The notes under the pieces: model-generated
Told to the model about the DNA's origin: nothing
The model's database searches: none
Seen by the model: the letters and a program-made list of their open reading frames with translations, nothing else
Translations under genes and position numbers: made by a program
Assembly (NCBI RefSeq): GCF_947504105.1
Contig: NZ_CANNGP010000028.1
Span: 1 to 64,000, forward strand
Reading direction: 5' to 3'
DNA length: 64,000 nucleotides
Source: an uncultured Tateyamaria sp.
GTDB taxonomy: Bacteria > Pseudomonadota > Alphaproteobacteria > Rhodobacterales > Rhodobacteraceae
Shown: positions 26,659-35,261 of the stretch, piece by piece
Numbering within the stretch: position 1 is the stretch's first letter
How the letters are laid out: each line of letters opens with the position of its first letter

Positions 26659-26995
26659 GCATGGCCCTGCTGTCTGCGGGTGCTTGGTCCCGTTCCATCA
26701 TGCCATAGTCCCGGATCACGCCCGCCACACGCAGGCGGTAGTTGTCAAAATGGATGTCACGGCCCGCGGATTGCGCATCGCGGTGCTCTGGCAGCTTGCG
26801 CCAGTGTTCAAGCGCGGTCTCGTCCTCCCAGAACGACAGAGACAACAGCTTGCCCGGCTCCATCAGGCTTTCGAACCGTTCGACCGAGATAAAGCCGGGG
26901 ATGTCGGCCAGATGAGCTTTGAGCGCGGCGGTCCGGTTCAGATAAGGCGTGCGATGCCCGTCCTTGGGCCAAACCTCGAAGATGACGGCGATCAT
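26648..26995 (-). CDS. Antibiotic biosynthesis monooxygenase (ABM) family protein
   Basis: A 115-aa dimeric alpha-beta barrel protein. The pattern IAVIFEVWPKDG, then a helix with AALKAHLADIPGFISVERFES, LSLSFWEDETALEHWRKLPEH is typical of ABM/DUF4188-like small monooxygenases, cofactor-free or heme-related. The substrate is unknown. The start at 26995 overlaps the NIPSNAP stop by 4 bp; a longer open frame upstream is only overlap with that gene. Confidence 0.82.
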   Translation of the reverse strand: MIAVIFEVWPKDGHRTPYLNRTAALKAHLADIPGFISVERFESLMEPGKLLSLSFWEDETALEHWRKLPEHRDAQSAGRDIHFDNYRLRVAGVIRDYGMMERDQAPADSRAMHDR

Positions 26996-27315
26996 GTTGA
27001 ACCTCCCTGCGGTGTCGAGACGTTGGTGAGCCATGTCCGATCTTCTTTGAGAATGAATTTCTCGGATTGTGCAAACAGGTAATTCTCATGTCCCAGCGGG
27101 TCCGCGGCGAGGCGGGCGCGGTATTTTTCATAAGCGGCAAGGTTTTCAATGTGATAGATGCCATAGGCGAGCGTGGATGATCCTTCGTGTGGCGCAAAAT
27201 ATCCCACAAGGTCTGCGCCGCAGCGTGGGATCGCTTCGCCCCATCGTTGACCATACTCGGCAAAGGCCGCGCGTTTGGTTGGGTCGATCTGATATTGAAT
27301 GATGCAGGTCAGCAT
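26992..27315 (-). CDS. NIPSNAP family protein
   Basis: A 107-aa ferredoxin-like alpha-beta barrel protein, beginning MLTCIIQYQIDPTKRAAFAE, with LVGYFAPHEGSSTLAYGIYH and the YEKYRARLAADP helix. These features match NIPSNAP/EthD-like proteins. Function is not established in bacteria. It is the first gene of a three-gene operon and is transcribed away from the ArsR-type regulator, with a small inverted repeat between them. Confidence 0.85.
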   Translation of the reverse strand: MLTCIIQYQIDPTKRAAFAEYGQRWGEAIPRCGADLVGYFAPHEGSSTLAYGIYHIENLAAYEKYRARLAADPLGHENYLFAQSEKFILKEDRTWLTNVSTPQGGST

Positions 27316-27351
27316 GTGTGGTCCTTTCGTTCACGCTGCGGGTGTAGCACT

Positions 27352-27365
27352 TTGACTTACGTCAA
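27352..27365. promoter_or_regulatory. Candidate operator between the NIPSNAP operon and the ArsR-type regulator
   Basis: TTGAC-TTAC-GTCAA is a perfect inverted repeat with 5-bp arms. It lies 36 bp before the NIPSNAP start and 21 bp before the regulator start. This is the expected site for a regulator controlling itself and the divergent operon. The arms are short, so chance cannot be excluded. Confidence 0.45.
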
Positions 27366-27386
27366 TACTTCGGTTACCGTCGAACT

Positions 27387-28070
27387 ATGAAAGAAGGTCC
27401 AGATATCTCGCAAATCGCGGCACTGATCGGTGACCCGGCACGTGCCAATATCCTCACCGCCTTGATGGACGGGCGCGCATTGACCGCGTCCGAATTGGCC
27501 GAAGAAGCGGGCGTGGGGTTGTCCACGGCCAGTGGGCACTTGTCCAAGCTGACGGACGCGGATCTGGTCAGCCCGCGTAAATCAGGGCGTCACAAATACT
27601 TTCATCTTGCGGATGCCGAGGTTGCGGGTGTGCTGGAAGCGCTGATGGGATTGGCCGCGCGGCGGGGTGCCACGCGGGTGCGCACGGGGCCGAAAGATGC
27701 TCAGATGCAGGTGGCGCGGGTGTGTTACAATCACTTGGCCGGACGGATGGGGGTGCAGATGTATCGCAGTTTGCTTGGTCGGGATTTGCTTGTTGAGGAC
27801 AATGAGAATGTTGCGCTGACAGCGGCAGGGCGTGACTTTGCCACCGGGTTTGGTATCGATTTGGCCGAGTTGGAGAAAGGACGAACCCTGCTGTGCCGGA
27901 CCTGCCTTGATTGGTCTGAACGACGCAATCATTTGGCCGGTTCATTGGGCCGTGCCATGCTGACCCGGATGGAGGATTTGGGCTGGATGCATCGGGATGC
28001 CGGAAGCCGGGTGATTTGCGTGACGCAGAAAGGAAAGGCGGCGTTTGAAGACATGTTTGGGAGCGCGTGA
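27387..28070 (+). CDS. ArsR-family winged-helix transcriptional regulator
   Basis: A 227-aa regulator. The N-terminal 90 residues form a winged helix-turn-helix of ArsR type: IGDPARANILTALMDGRALTASELAEEAGV, then STASGHLSKLTDADLVSPRKSGRHKYFHL. The C-terminal 130 residues, with ARVCYNHLAGRMGV and LLCRTCLDWSERR, are longer than in classic ArsR proteins. They contain CRTC, which could bind metal or sense redox change. It probably controls the divergent NIPSNAP-ABM-DMT operon. Confidence 0.88.
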   Translation: MKEGPDISQIAALIGDPARANILTALMDGRALTASELAEEAGVGLSTASGHLSKLTDADLVSPRKSGRHKYFHLADAEVAGVLEALMGLAARRGATRVRTGPKDAQMQVARVCYNHLAGRMGVQMYRSLLGRDLLVEDNENVALTAAGRDFATGFGIDLAELEKGRTLLCRTCLDWSERRNHLAGSLGRAMLTRMEDLGWMHRDAGSRVICVTQKGKAAFEDMFGSA

Positions 28071-28541
28071 GGTGTGTTGAATTGATACTCAGTAAGTCCG
28101 TTTGCTGATGTCTGTTTCGAGCCCGCAATGACAGATGCCGCACTTGGCACAACCGTCGGCTCTTTGTGGTGCCGCGGGAAACATGACAAAGCAAAGATCG
28201 GCTACCCCATTTTGGACAAAAACTATCAACGGTATTCGTCGGTTACGCGTCGACTAAGGCTTATGTATTTGATCCAATCAAGCCGTCAGAAGTGCACGTG
28301 TTTTTTTACCAATGCTTCTATGGATCTACGAAGGCGATCATAACGATGGATCGGTTTTCAAGGTCCAATCAAAGTGTCCACAACGCCACTTGGGGGCCGA
28401 CATTGACTATTCGGGATGATGTTTTCAGGCCTGTTTTCGCGAGGATTTCGTACCGACGCTGAGTATACGACAGCATGCACGTTAGCGATTGAATATCTAT
28501 TTGACGAAGCTGCCGGATCAATCTACCACAGCATGCAAGAA
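28071..28541. other. 470-bp intergenic stretch of lower GC
   Basis: Between the ArsR-type gene and the TPP riboswitch the DNA becomes clearly less GC-rich and shows no codon pattern. Short open frames such as 28128-28343 do not resemble a known family and lack a ribosome binding site. Nothing is recognised except the candidate thi promoter at its right end. It may be a remnant of older inserted DNA. Confidence 0.6.
28501..28529 (+). promoter_or_regulatory. Candidate promoter of the thiamine operon
   Basis: TTGACG at 28501-28506 is followed after 17 bp by TACCAC at 28524-28529. The -35 box is good and the -10 box poor. Transcription would begin close to the first base of the riboswitch, which supports the call. 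Confidence 0.4.
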
Positions 28542-28627
28542 CTGTTGGGGTGCCCTCATAAGGGGCTGAGATGCGCACTGCGCGAACCCATTGAACCTGA
28601 ACCGGTTAGGACCGGCGGAGGGAACAG
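28542..28627 (+). promoter_or_regulatory. TPP riboswitch (THI element)
   Basis: The terminal stem is CTGTT (28542-28546) with AACAG (28623-28627). Conserved parts are CTGAGAT (28566-28572), the ACCC segment with TTGAACCTGA (28587-28600), and the GGAGGGAA end. These define a thiamine-diphosphate aptamer. A small hairpin, CGGACA-CAT-TGTCCG (28632-28646), follows and may belong to the expression platform. No strong terminator is seen, so translational control of thiD is plausible. Confidence 0.95.
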
Positions 28628-28699
28628 CTTGCGGACACATTGTCCGTTCTGGTCGTATCCCCTTTTGCTGTCCTGACCCTGCATGCCAAGGGCGGTGAC

Positions 28700-29479
28700 A
28701 TGGTCGCAAAGGCGCTGACGATTGCTGGCTCGGATTCAGGGGGCGGCGCAGGCATTCAGGCTGATTTGAAAGCCTTTTCGGCGATGGGCGTTTATGGCGC
28801 ATCGGTTGTCACGGCCGTCACCGCGCAGAACACTCAGGCCGTCACCGCGATTCATGCCATACCGGACGACGTCGTGGCCGCGCAGATCGAAGCGGTGTTG
28901 AGTGATATCGAGATCAAAGCCATCAAGATCGGGATGCTGGGCACCCCGTCGCTGATCAAGACGGTTTCCGACGCCCTGAAAGGCTATGATGGCCCTGTAG
29001 TGCTTGATCCGGTGTTGGTGGCGAAATCCGGGGACACCTTGCTGGCGGATAGTGCCATTGACGTGCTCAAATCTGAGCTTTTCGAGCGCGCGACACTTTT
29101 GACACCCAACCTGCCGGAAGCTGCAAAGCTGGTCGGTAGCGGCAAGCCGCAAGATCAGGCCCGAGCGCTTCTGGACTTGGGCGTCGGTGCGGTTCTGATG
29201 AAGGGTGGCCATGCGGATGGGGAAACGTGCATCGACTATCTGGTGTCGAACACGGACACCCAATCCTTTTCAGCCCCCCGCGTGAAGACGCGCAACACCC
29301 ACGGGACGGGCTGTTCCTATTCCTCCGCCATTGCAGCGTGTATGGCACAGGGGATGGCGCTGCAGGATGCCGTTGCACGCGCCCACACCTGGCTGAACGC
29401 AGCAATCTTGCGTGCAGATGACCTTGATGTCGGGCGTGGTCATGGGCCCGTCCACCACTTCCATGCGCTTTGGGGATGA
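28700..29479 (+). CDS. thiD: Hydroxymethylpyrimidine/phosphomethylpyrimidine kinase
   Basis: Phosphorylates HMP and then HMP-phosphate to HMP-diphosphate, the pyrimidine half of thiamine. The 259-aa ribokinase-fold protein has TIAGSDSGGGAGIQADLK, VVTAVTAQNT, KIGMLG, VLDPVLVAKSG, LTPNLPEAAKL and the anion-hole motif NTHGTGCSYSSAIAA. The ATG at 28700 gives the conserved start MVAKALTIAGSDS; upstream ATG-like codons lie in the riboswitch region. First gene after the TPP riboswitch; its stop overlaps thiO by 4 bp. Confidence 0.96.
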   Translation: MVAKALTIAGSDSGGGAGIQADLKAFSAMGVYGASVVTAVTAQNTQAVTAIHAIPDDVVAAQIEAVLSDIEIKAIKIGMLGTPSLIKTVSDALKGYDGPVVLDPVLVAKSGDTLLADSAIDVLKSELFERATLLTPNLPEAAKLVGSGKPQDQARALLDLGVGAVLMKGGHADGETCIDYLVSNTDTQSFSAPRVKTRNTHGTGCSYSSAIAACMAQGMALQDAVARAHTWLNAAILRADDLDVGRGHGPVHHFHALWG

Positions 29480-30456
29480 CCAGTTCGTTTACCATACTTG
29501 GCGGCGGTGTGTGCGGCTTGGCGATGGCGGCAGAGCTGTCCTCGCGCGGGGCGCAGGTCACGGTGATCGACCCCCATGGCGCGCCCGGCGACCATGCCTG
29601 TTCATGGTGGGCGGGCGGCATGTTGGCACCCGAGTGCGAAGGTGTGAGCGCAGAGCCGGAGATCGTGCAGCAAGGCCGCTTGGCCGCCGCATGGTGGGAA
29701 AGCCATGGCGCGACGATCATCCGAAAAGGCACCATGGTCGTGGCCTTGGGTCGCGATCACAGCGAACTGGCAACCTTTGCGCGCCGTGCCCCCTTGGCCA
29801 CAACCCTGGACCGCGACGGGATTGATGCATGCGAACCCCATTTGGCCGAACGATTTTCAAAAGCGCTGTTTCTGGCGGATGAGTGCCATCTGGATCCCCG
29901 TGCGACGCTGATCGCGCTGAATGACCGGCTGGCGCAGATGGGTGTCGCCTCTGAAGGAGACGTGCGTGGACAGGTGATCGATTGCCGTGGTCTGGCCGCG
30001 CGTGACGCGCTTACGGACCTGCGTGGGGTCAAGGGCGAGATGCTGGTGGTGCGCTGCCCCGATGTCACGCTCTCGCGACCAGTCCGGCTGCTGCACCCAC
30101 GTTTTCCACTCTACATCGTGCCACGCAGCGACGGCGTCTTCATGCTTGGTGCGACCCAGCTCGAAACCGGCGAACGCCACCGTGCCACTTTGCGGTCGGT
30201 CATGGAGCTGATGAACGCCGCCTATGCACTGCACCCAGCCTTTGGCGAAGCGGAATTGCTGGAGATCGGTGTCGATGCGCGGCCCGCCTTTCCGGACAAC
30301 CAGCCGCGCATCCGCCGGATCGGCGAACGGATTTACGCAAATGGTCTTTTTCGGCACGGATTTCTGCTGGCGCCTGCTTTGGCGCGCATGACTGCAGATC
30401 TGGTGCTGGAGGGCGAGACACCGGAGGTTTGGTATGAAGATCATCGTGAACGGTGA
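29476..30456 (+). CDS. thiO: Glycine oxidase ThiO
   Basis: FAD enzyme that oxidises glycine to the iminoglycine needed for thiazole synthesis. The 326-aa DAO-family protein has the dinucleotide motif ILGGGVCGLAMAAELSSRG at residues 9-27, WWAGGMLAPECEG as in ThiO, VIDCRGLAA in the middle, and RPAFPDNQPRI, YANGLFRHGFLLAP at the C-terminus. The start overlaps thiD as ATGA and the end overlaps thiS by 23 bp. Confidence 0.93.
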   Translation: MTSSFTILGGGVCGLAMAAELSSRGAQVTVIDPHGAPGDHACSWWAGGMLAPECEGVSAEPEIVQQGRLAAAWWESHGATIIRKGTMVVALGRDHSELATFARRAPLATTLDRDGIDACEPHLAERFSKALFLADECHLDPRATLIALNDRLAQMGVASEGDVRGQVIDCRGLAARDALTDLRGVKGEMLVVRCPDVTLSRPVRLLHPRFPLYIVPRSDGVFMLGATQLETGERHRATLRSVMELMNAAYALHPAFGEAELLEIGVDARPAFPDNQPRIRRIGERIYANGLFRHGFLLAPALARMTADLVLEGETPEVWYEDHRER

Positions 30457-30631
30457 GGCGATAAACAGCGATGCGCCCAGTTTGGCCGCGTTGCTTGAAG
30501 ACCTTGGAAAAGGCGAAGCAAAGATCGCCACGTCGGTGAACGAGGCATTCGTGCCCAAGACCCTGCGCGCAACGCAAACTCTGAAAGACGGTGACCGGAT
30601 CGAGATCGTCGCGCCGCGGCAGGGAGGTTGA
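30434..30631 (+). CDS. thiS: Sulfur carrier protein ThiS
   Basis: A 65-aa ubiquitin-like protein that carries sulfur as a C-terminal thiocarboxylate to the thiazole synthase. It begins [10 protein letters not shown] and ends in APRQGG, with the required Gly-Gly. ThiF adenylates this tail. Start ATG 30434 lies inside the end of thiO, and thiG starts one base after the stop. Confidence 0.94.
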   Translation: MKIIVNGEAINSDAPSLAALLEDLGKGEAKIATSVNEAFVPKTLRATQTLKDGDRIEIVAPRQGG

Positions 30632-30632
30632 G

Positions 30633-31403
30633 ATGCCGGTTTTCTATGGCACCGAAATTGCATCCCGCCTGATGCTGGGCACCGCGCAATACCCATCCCC
30701 TGCCATTCTGGCCGAAGCTTTTCGCGAGTCAGCCGCAGGCATCGCCACGGTGTCCGTACGGCGCGAAGCGGGCGGCGAGCAGGCGGGACAGGATTTCTGG
30801 GCGCTGATCCAGGATCTCGGTGTGGCGGTCCTGCCCAACACCGCAGGCTGCCATTCGGTCCGCGAAGCAGTGACCACGGCGCAGATGGCGCGTGAGCTCT
30901 TTGACACCAACTGGATCAAGTTGGAAATCATCGGCCATGCCGACACCCTGCAACCCGATCCCTTTGGTTTGGTCGAGGCTGCGGCACAGCTTTCCGAGGA
31001 CGGGTTCAATGTTTTCCCCTATTGCACCGAAGATTTGGTGCTTTGCGAACGGCTGGTGGAGGTCGGTTGCAAGGTCCTGATGCCCTGGGGCGCGCCCATC
31101 GGCACCGGTTTGGGGCTGAACAATATCTACGGGTTGCGCAGTCTGCGGGCGCATTTTGCGGACATTCCATTGGTTGTGGACGCGGGGCTTGGCCTGCCAT
31201 CGCAGGCAGCGCACGCGATCGAACTGGGCTATGACGCAGTGCTGCTCAACACTGCTGTGGCCAAGGCGGGCGACCCTGTTGCGATGGCCAAAGGCTTTGC
31301 CCGCGCGGTGGAGGCCGGCGCGCTGGCCGCGCAAGCCGATCCAATGGATCCGCGCGATATGGCCGCCCCTTCCACACCCGTTCTCGGAAAGGCTTTCCTG
31401 TGA
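30633..31403 (+). CDS. thiG: Thiazole synthase
   Basis: A 256-aa TIM-barrel enzyme joining DXP, dehydroglycine and ThiS-carried sulfur into the thiazole phosphate. Motifs are [37 protein letters not shown] with the Schiff-base Lys, [29 protein letters not shown], and [20 protein letters not shown]. The start MPVFYG at 30633 follows AGGGAGG. The C-terminus overlaps thiE by 4 bp. Confidence 0.95.
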   Translation: MPVFYGTEIASRLMLGTAQYPSPAILAEAFRESAAGIATVSVRREAGGEQAGQDFWALIQDLGVAVLPNTAGCHSVREAVTTAQMARELFDTNWIKLEIIGHADTLQPDPFGLVEAAAQLSEDGFNVFPYCTEDLVLCERLVEVGCKVLMPWGAPIGTGLGLNNIYGLRSLRAHFADIPLVVDAGLGLPSQAAHAIELGYDAVLLNTAVAKAGDPVAMAKGFARAVEAGALAAQADPMDPRDMAAPSTPVLGKAFL

Positions 31404-31996
31404 CGTTGCATCGCTTTTATCCTATCTTCGACGATGTTGCCTGGCTGCGGCGCATGTTGCCTCTGGGCATCAAGCTGGTGCAATTGCGGATCAAGGATCA
31501 GCCACAAGACACCCTGCGCGCACAGTTGTGCGAGGCGCGCGATCTGTGCCGTGCCCGCGATGTTGTGCTCGTAGTCAATGACCACTGGCAACTGGCAATC
31601 GAATTGGGGTGTGACTGGGTACATCTGGGCCAGGAAGATCTGGACGACGCCAATGTGGACGAGATCCGCGCGGCTGGCCTCAAACTGGGCATTTCCACCC
31701 ATGACGAAGCGGAACTGGCGCGGGCCCTGACGTTGACACCCGACTATGTCGCCCTCGGCCCGATCTATCCGACAATTCTGAAAAAGATGAAGTGGCACCA
31801 GCAGGGCGTTGAGAAACTGACTCTTTGGAAGGAACGCGTGGGTGAAATCCCCCTTGTTGCGATTGGCGGCATGAGCGTCGCCCGCGCAGAAGGCGCATTT
31901 TCCGCCGGTGCAGACATTGTATCGGCTGTCACGGACATAACGCTAAACGACGATCCCGAAGCCCGTGTGCAGGCATGGCTGGAGCTCTGCGCATGA
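31400..31996 (+). CDS. thiE: Thiamine-phosphate synthase ThiE
   Basis: Couples HMP diphosphate with thiazole phosphate to give thiamine phosphate. The 198-aa TIM barrel has [11 protein letters not shown] (usually QLREKD, here Ile in place of Glu), [49 protein letters not shown] and [11 protein letters not shown]. The start is GTG 31400, overlapping the thiG stop. It is a little shorter than the common 210 residues. The variant QLRIKD makes activity slightly less certain, though the other substrate motifs are intact. Confidence 0.88.
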   Translation: MTLHRFYPIFDDVAWLRRMLPLGIKLVQLRIKDQPQDTLRAQLCEARDLCRARDVVLVVNDHWQLAIELGCDWVHLGQEDLDDANVDEIRAAGLKLGISTHDEAELARALTLTPDYVALGPIYPTILKKMKWHQQGVEKLTLWKERVGEIPLVAIGGMSVARAEGAFSAGADIVSAVTDITLNDDPEARVQAWLELCA

Positions 31997-32949
31997 ACCG
32001 ATACGCCCGCCAAACCGCCGTGTTGGGCGTGGCTGCGCAAGAGCGGCTTGCCGCTGCATCGGTTCTTGTTGTCGGCGCGGGCGGGTTGGCCTCACCGGTG
32101 CTGCAATACCTCGTGGGCGCGGGTGTCGGCCTTGTCCGGCTGGTCGACGCGGATGTGGTGAGCCTATCGAACCTGCATCGCCAGACGCTTTTTCGCGAAA
32201 CGGATATCGGCCAGCCCAAAGTCGACATCGCAGCGCGCGCCATGGCCGCCCTGAACCCGGAAACGACGATTGAACCGATCCAACAGCGCCTCGATCCGGC
32301 GAACATCGGCACCCTGTGTGAGGGTATGACCCTGATCCTAGATTGCGCCGACAGCTTTGCGGCCAGCTACATTGCGTCGGACCATTGTCTGCGAACGCGA
32401 CAGCCTCTGATCAGCGCCAGCGTGGTGGGCACCGATGGCTATGTGGGCGGCTTTTGTGGGGGCAAACCAGGGCTGCGGGCGGTCTTTCCTGACCTGCCAG
32501 ACCAGCTTGGCTCTTGTGACACGGATGGCGTTCTGGGGCCGAGCGTTGGCGTCATCGGCAGCCTACAGGCGCAAATGACGATTGCGATCCTGACCGGAGA
32601 TCGGCGGGCCTTGGGTCAGCTGGTCACCTATGATGCGCAGACGCTGCGGTTCGGCGGGTTCCGGTTCGATGCGGCCCGTGATCCTGTTCCAAACCCGGTC
32701 TTCATCGCGCCCGCTGACATTGACGCAAACGATTTTCTGATCGACCTGCGCGCAGAAGGGGAACAGGGCCCAGACTTGCCACAAGCGATACGCCATGTGG
32801 TCACAGATTTCGGGCCGCACGGCCCACAGCCACACCAAAACCAACGCGCCGTTCTGGCCTGTCGGTCGGGCCTTCGGGCCTGGCAAGCCGCAGACCGGCT
32901 GTCAAAACACTGGGATGGGGAAATCAAACTCCTCGCCCTTGGAGACTGA
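31993..32949 (+). CDS. thiF: ThiF-like adenylyltransferase with C-terminal rhodanese-like segment
   Basis: An E1-like enzyme that adenylates the ThiS C-terminus. Residues 20-240 hold [47 protein letters not shown] and [10 protein letters not shown]. The last 80 residues include [16 protein letters not shown] and [16 protein letters not shown], a rhodanese-like domain with a Cys in the CRSGLRA active loop. The fusion could move sulfur straight to ThiS. The Cys pairs of zinc-type ThiF are not obvious. The start ATG 31993 overlaps thiE by 4 bp. Confidence 0.88.
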   Translation: MNRYARQTAVLGVAAQERLAAASVLVVGAGGLASPVLQYLVGAGVGLVRLVDADVVSLSNLHRQTLFRETDIGQPKVDIAARAMAALNPETTIEPIQQRLDPANIGTLCEGMTLILDCADSFAASYIASDHCLRTRQPLISASVVGTDGYVGGFCGGKPGLRAVFPDLPDQLGSCDTDGVLGPSVGVIGSLQAQMTIAILTGDRRALGQLVTYDAQTLRFGGFRFDAARDPVPNPVFIAPADIDANDFLIDLRAEGEQGPDLPQAIRHVVTDFGPHGPQPHQNQRAVLACRSGLRAWQAADRLSKHWDGEIKLLALGD

Positions 32950-32959
32950 GGAGAACGAA

Positions 32960-33898
32960 ATGAAACGCCTGATGACAACTGCGGTGGTCGTGCTGATCGC
33001 CACACCGGCCCTGGCTCAAGACAAGATGACCCTACTTTTGGATTGGTTCATCAACCCTGATCACGGGCCAATCATCGTGGCCGAAGAACTGGGCTATTTC
33101 GCGGACCAAGGCCTCGAAATCGAGATCATTCCGCCTGCCGATCCCTCCGCACCACCAAAATTGGTGGCCGCCGGTCAGGGCGACATTGCCGTCAGTTATC
33201 AGCCGAGCCAACACTTGCAGGTGGCTGAGGGGCTGCCACTGGTCCGCGTTGGCACGCTTGTGGCGACACCACTCAACTGCCTGTTGGTGCTCAAAGATGG
33301 CCCTATTCAGGAGATCAGCCAGCTCAAAGGCGGCAAGATCGGTTTTTCAGTGGCCGGCGTGGAAGAGGCCGTTCTGACCGCGATGTTGGGCAAGCACGGT
33401 GTCAGCCTGGACGACGTCGAAATGGTCAATGTGAACTTCTCGCTCAGCCCCTCGCTTATGTCCGGGCAGGTCGACGCCGTGATCGGCGCCTACCGCAATT
33501 TTGAGCTCAACCAGATGGAGATTGAGGGTGTCGACGGCCGGTGTTTTTACGTCGAGGAAGAAGGTGTGCCGACCTATGACGAGCTGATCTATGTCGCCAA
33601 CCCAGAGCGTATGGACACAGATCAGGTCCGTCGTTTCCTGCGTGCGACAGAACTGGCGACACAATACATCGTCAACAATCCCGAGGCCTCCTGGGAGCTG
33701 TTCAAGGGCTACGCCCCAGAGCTGGACGACGCATTGAACGCAAAGGCCTGGGTCGACACGCTGCCGCGCTTTGCATTGCGCCCCGAAGCGCTGGACGAAG
33801 GCCGCTACACCCGGTTCGAGCAATTCCTGGCTGAGAGCGGTCTGGTGGAGGGCACGCGCCCTGTCTCCGCCCTCGCTGTGGACCTCGGCGCAGAATGA
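32960..33898 (+). CDS. thiY: Thiamine-precursor ABC transporter substrate-binding protein (ThiY-like)
   Basis: A 312-aa periplasmic binding protein of the NMT1/THI5-like group. A signal peptide (MKRLMTTAVVVLIATPALA then QDK) is followed by LLLDWFINPDHGPIIVAEELGYF, typical of pyrimidine-binding ThiY, and by DIAVSYQPSQHLQ and GGKIGFSVAG. In relatives it binds formylaminopyrimidine, a thiamine breakdown product. The start at 32960 follows GAGGAGAA. It works with ThiZ and ThiX encoded nearby. Confidence 0.9.
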   Translation: MKRLMTTAVVVLIATPALAQDKMTLLLDWFINPDHGPIIVAEELGYFADQGLEIEIIPPADPSAPPKLVAAGQGDIAVSYQPSQHLQVAEGLPLVRVGTLVATPLNCLLVLKDGPIQEISQLKGGKIGFSVAGVEEAVLTAMLGKHGVSLDDVEMVNVNFSLSPSLMSGQVDAVIGAYRNFELNQMEIEGVDGRCFYVEEEGVPTYDELIYVANPERMDTDQVRRFLRATELATQYIVNNPEASWELFKGYAPELDDALNAKAWVDTLPRFALRPEALDEGRYTRFEQFLAESGLVEGTRPVSALAVDLGAE

Positions 33899-34563
33899 GT
33901 TACGGCAGCACCTTCACGGCCTGGCGGGACGCGACGCCCGCTTGGCCTGCCTATACCCGCCATGCCTTCGTGCAAGGTCTGGGGGACGGCAGCCTGCCGC
34001 GCGGGGCATTCCTGCATTATCTCAAGCAGGACTACGTCTTTCTGATCCACTTTTCCCGGGCCTGGGCGCTGGCTGTGACCAAGGCCGACACGGTCGAAGA
34101 AATGCGGCTTGCCGCAGGGACCGTAAATGGGCTGATCAATGAAGAAATCGCGCTTCACATCAAAACTTGCGCCAAGGCCGGGATTGATGAGGAAACGCTC
34201 TTTGCCACAGAAGAACGGCAAGAAAATCTCGCCTATACGCGCTATGTCCTGGATGCCGGGCACTCGGGCGATTTGATCGATCTTCTCGCTGCTTTGGCAC
34301 CTTGCGTCATCGGGTACGGAGAGATTGGTACCCATCTGGCGGCGAACAAGACCTCTGACACATACGCAGACTGGATCAGCACCTACGCGAGTGGCGAGTA
34401 CCAGAAAGTCTGCCACGACGTTGGCGCGCTGATCGACGGGGCCGTGTCGCGGCGCCTCGGGAGTGATCCCAAGGCCAGCCCGCGTTGGAAATCACTTCAG
34501 GCCCGTTTTGCGACCGCCACAAAGCTGGAGGTCGGGTTCTGGGATATGGGGCTTGATCCGTGA
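33895..34563 (+). CDS. tenA: TenA family thiaminase II / aminopyrimidine aminohydrolase (Cys type)
   Basis: A 222-aa all-helical enzyme that hydrolyses aminopyrimidine to HMP during salvage of degraded thiamine. The active-site Cys137 is in LAALAPCVIGYGEIG, and QDYVFLIHFSRAWALA and the NEEIALH segment are typical. The start overlaps the thiY stop by 4 bp. It supplies HMP for ThiD from the imported precursor. Confidence 0.94.
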   Translation: MSYGSTFTAWRDATPAWPAYTRHAFVQGLGDGSLPRGAFLHYLKQDYVFLIHFSRAWALAVTKADTVEEMRLAAGTVNGLINEEIALHIKTCAKAGIDEETLFATEERQENLAYTRYVLDAGHSGDLIDLLAALAPCVIGYGEIGTHLAANKTSDTYADWISTYASGEYQKVCHDVGALIDGAVSRRLGSDPKASPRWKSLQARFATATKLEVGFWDMGLDP

Positions 34564-35261
34564 ACCAGGTATTGCGGTTGACCGGGTCTGCCGCAATCGG
34601 CAGCACGCCGATTTTTTCACGGGTCGACCTGACGCTTAATCCCGGCACCTGGACCTGCCTTCTGGGAGCCAGCGGTGTGGGGAAGTCAACCGTACTGCGC
34701 CTGTTCGCGGGGCTGGCCGAAAGCGTCAGTTTCACAGGTCAAATCAGCGATCCGGGCCGCGTGGCCCTGATGGCGCAACAAGACTTGTTGCTACCTTGGC
34801 TGACAGTTCTGGACAACGTGCTTGTCGGCGCGCGACTGCGGGGCGAGCTTCCGGACAAGACGAAGGCGCATGACGTTCTGGACCGTGTTGGTCTGGCGGA
34901 CCATGCGACCAAGAAGCCCGCCGCGCTATCGGGTGGCCAACGTCAAAGGGTGGCACTGGCACGAACCTTGATGGAGGATTGTCCGGTGGTGTTGCTGGAT
35001 GAGCCGTTTTCAGCCCTCGATGCACTGACACGTTTGCAGATGCAGGACCTGACCGCGGACCTGCTGGAAGAACGCACCGTTCTCCTCGTGACCCATGATC
35101 CCGGAGAGGCGGCCAGATTGGGGCAGAGTATCCTGATCATGACCGCGTCGGGGTTGGTTGATGTCGCCATACCCAGCGGTCCGATCCCACGTCCCGTCGA
35201 TGCAGCAGATGTGTTGAAAGCACAGGCAGACCTTCTGAACCAACTTCGGAGACAAACATGA
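34560..35261 (+). CDS. thiZ: ABC transporter ATP-binding protein (ThiZ)
   Basis: A 233-aa nucleotide-binding subunit. Walker A GASGVGKST is at residues 36-44, the Q-loop near LMAQQDLLLPWL, the signature LSGGQRQRVALART, and Walker B VVLLDEPFSALDA, with the H-loop in LLVTHDPGEAA. GTG 34560 overlaps the tenA stop. Close to NrtD/SsuB/TauB-type subunits in sequence; its place between thiY and thiX gives the role. Confidence 0.92.
   Translation: MNQVLRLTGSAAIGSTPIFSRVDLTLNPGTWTCLLGASGVGKSTVLRLFAGLAESVSFTGQISDPGRVALMAQQDLLLPWLTVLDNVLVGARLRGELPDKTKAHDVLDRVGLADHATKKPAALSGGQRQRVALARTLMEDCPVVLLDEPFSALDALTRLQMQDLTADLLEERTVLLVTHDPGEAARLGQSILIMTASGLVDVAIPSGPIPRPVDAADVLKAQADLLNQLRRQT

Noticed and set aside
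28128-28343. 71-codon open frame before the thiamine operon
   Set aside because: No ribosome binding site, no family resemblance, and Lys/Arg-rich random composition.
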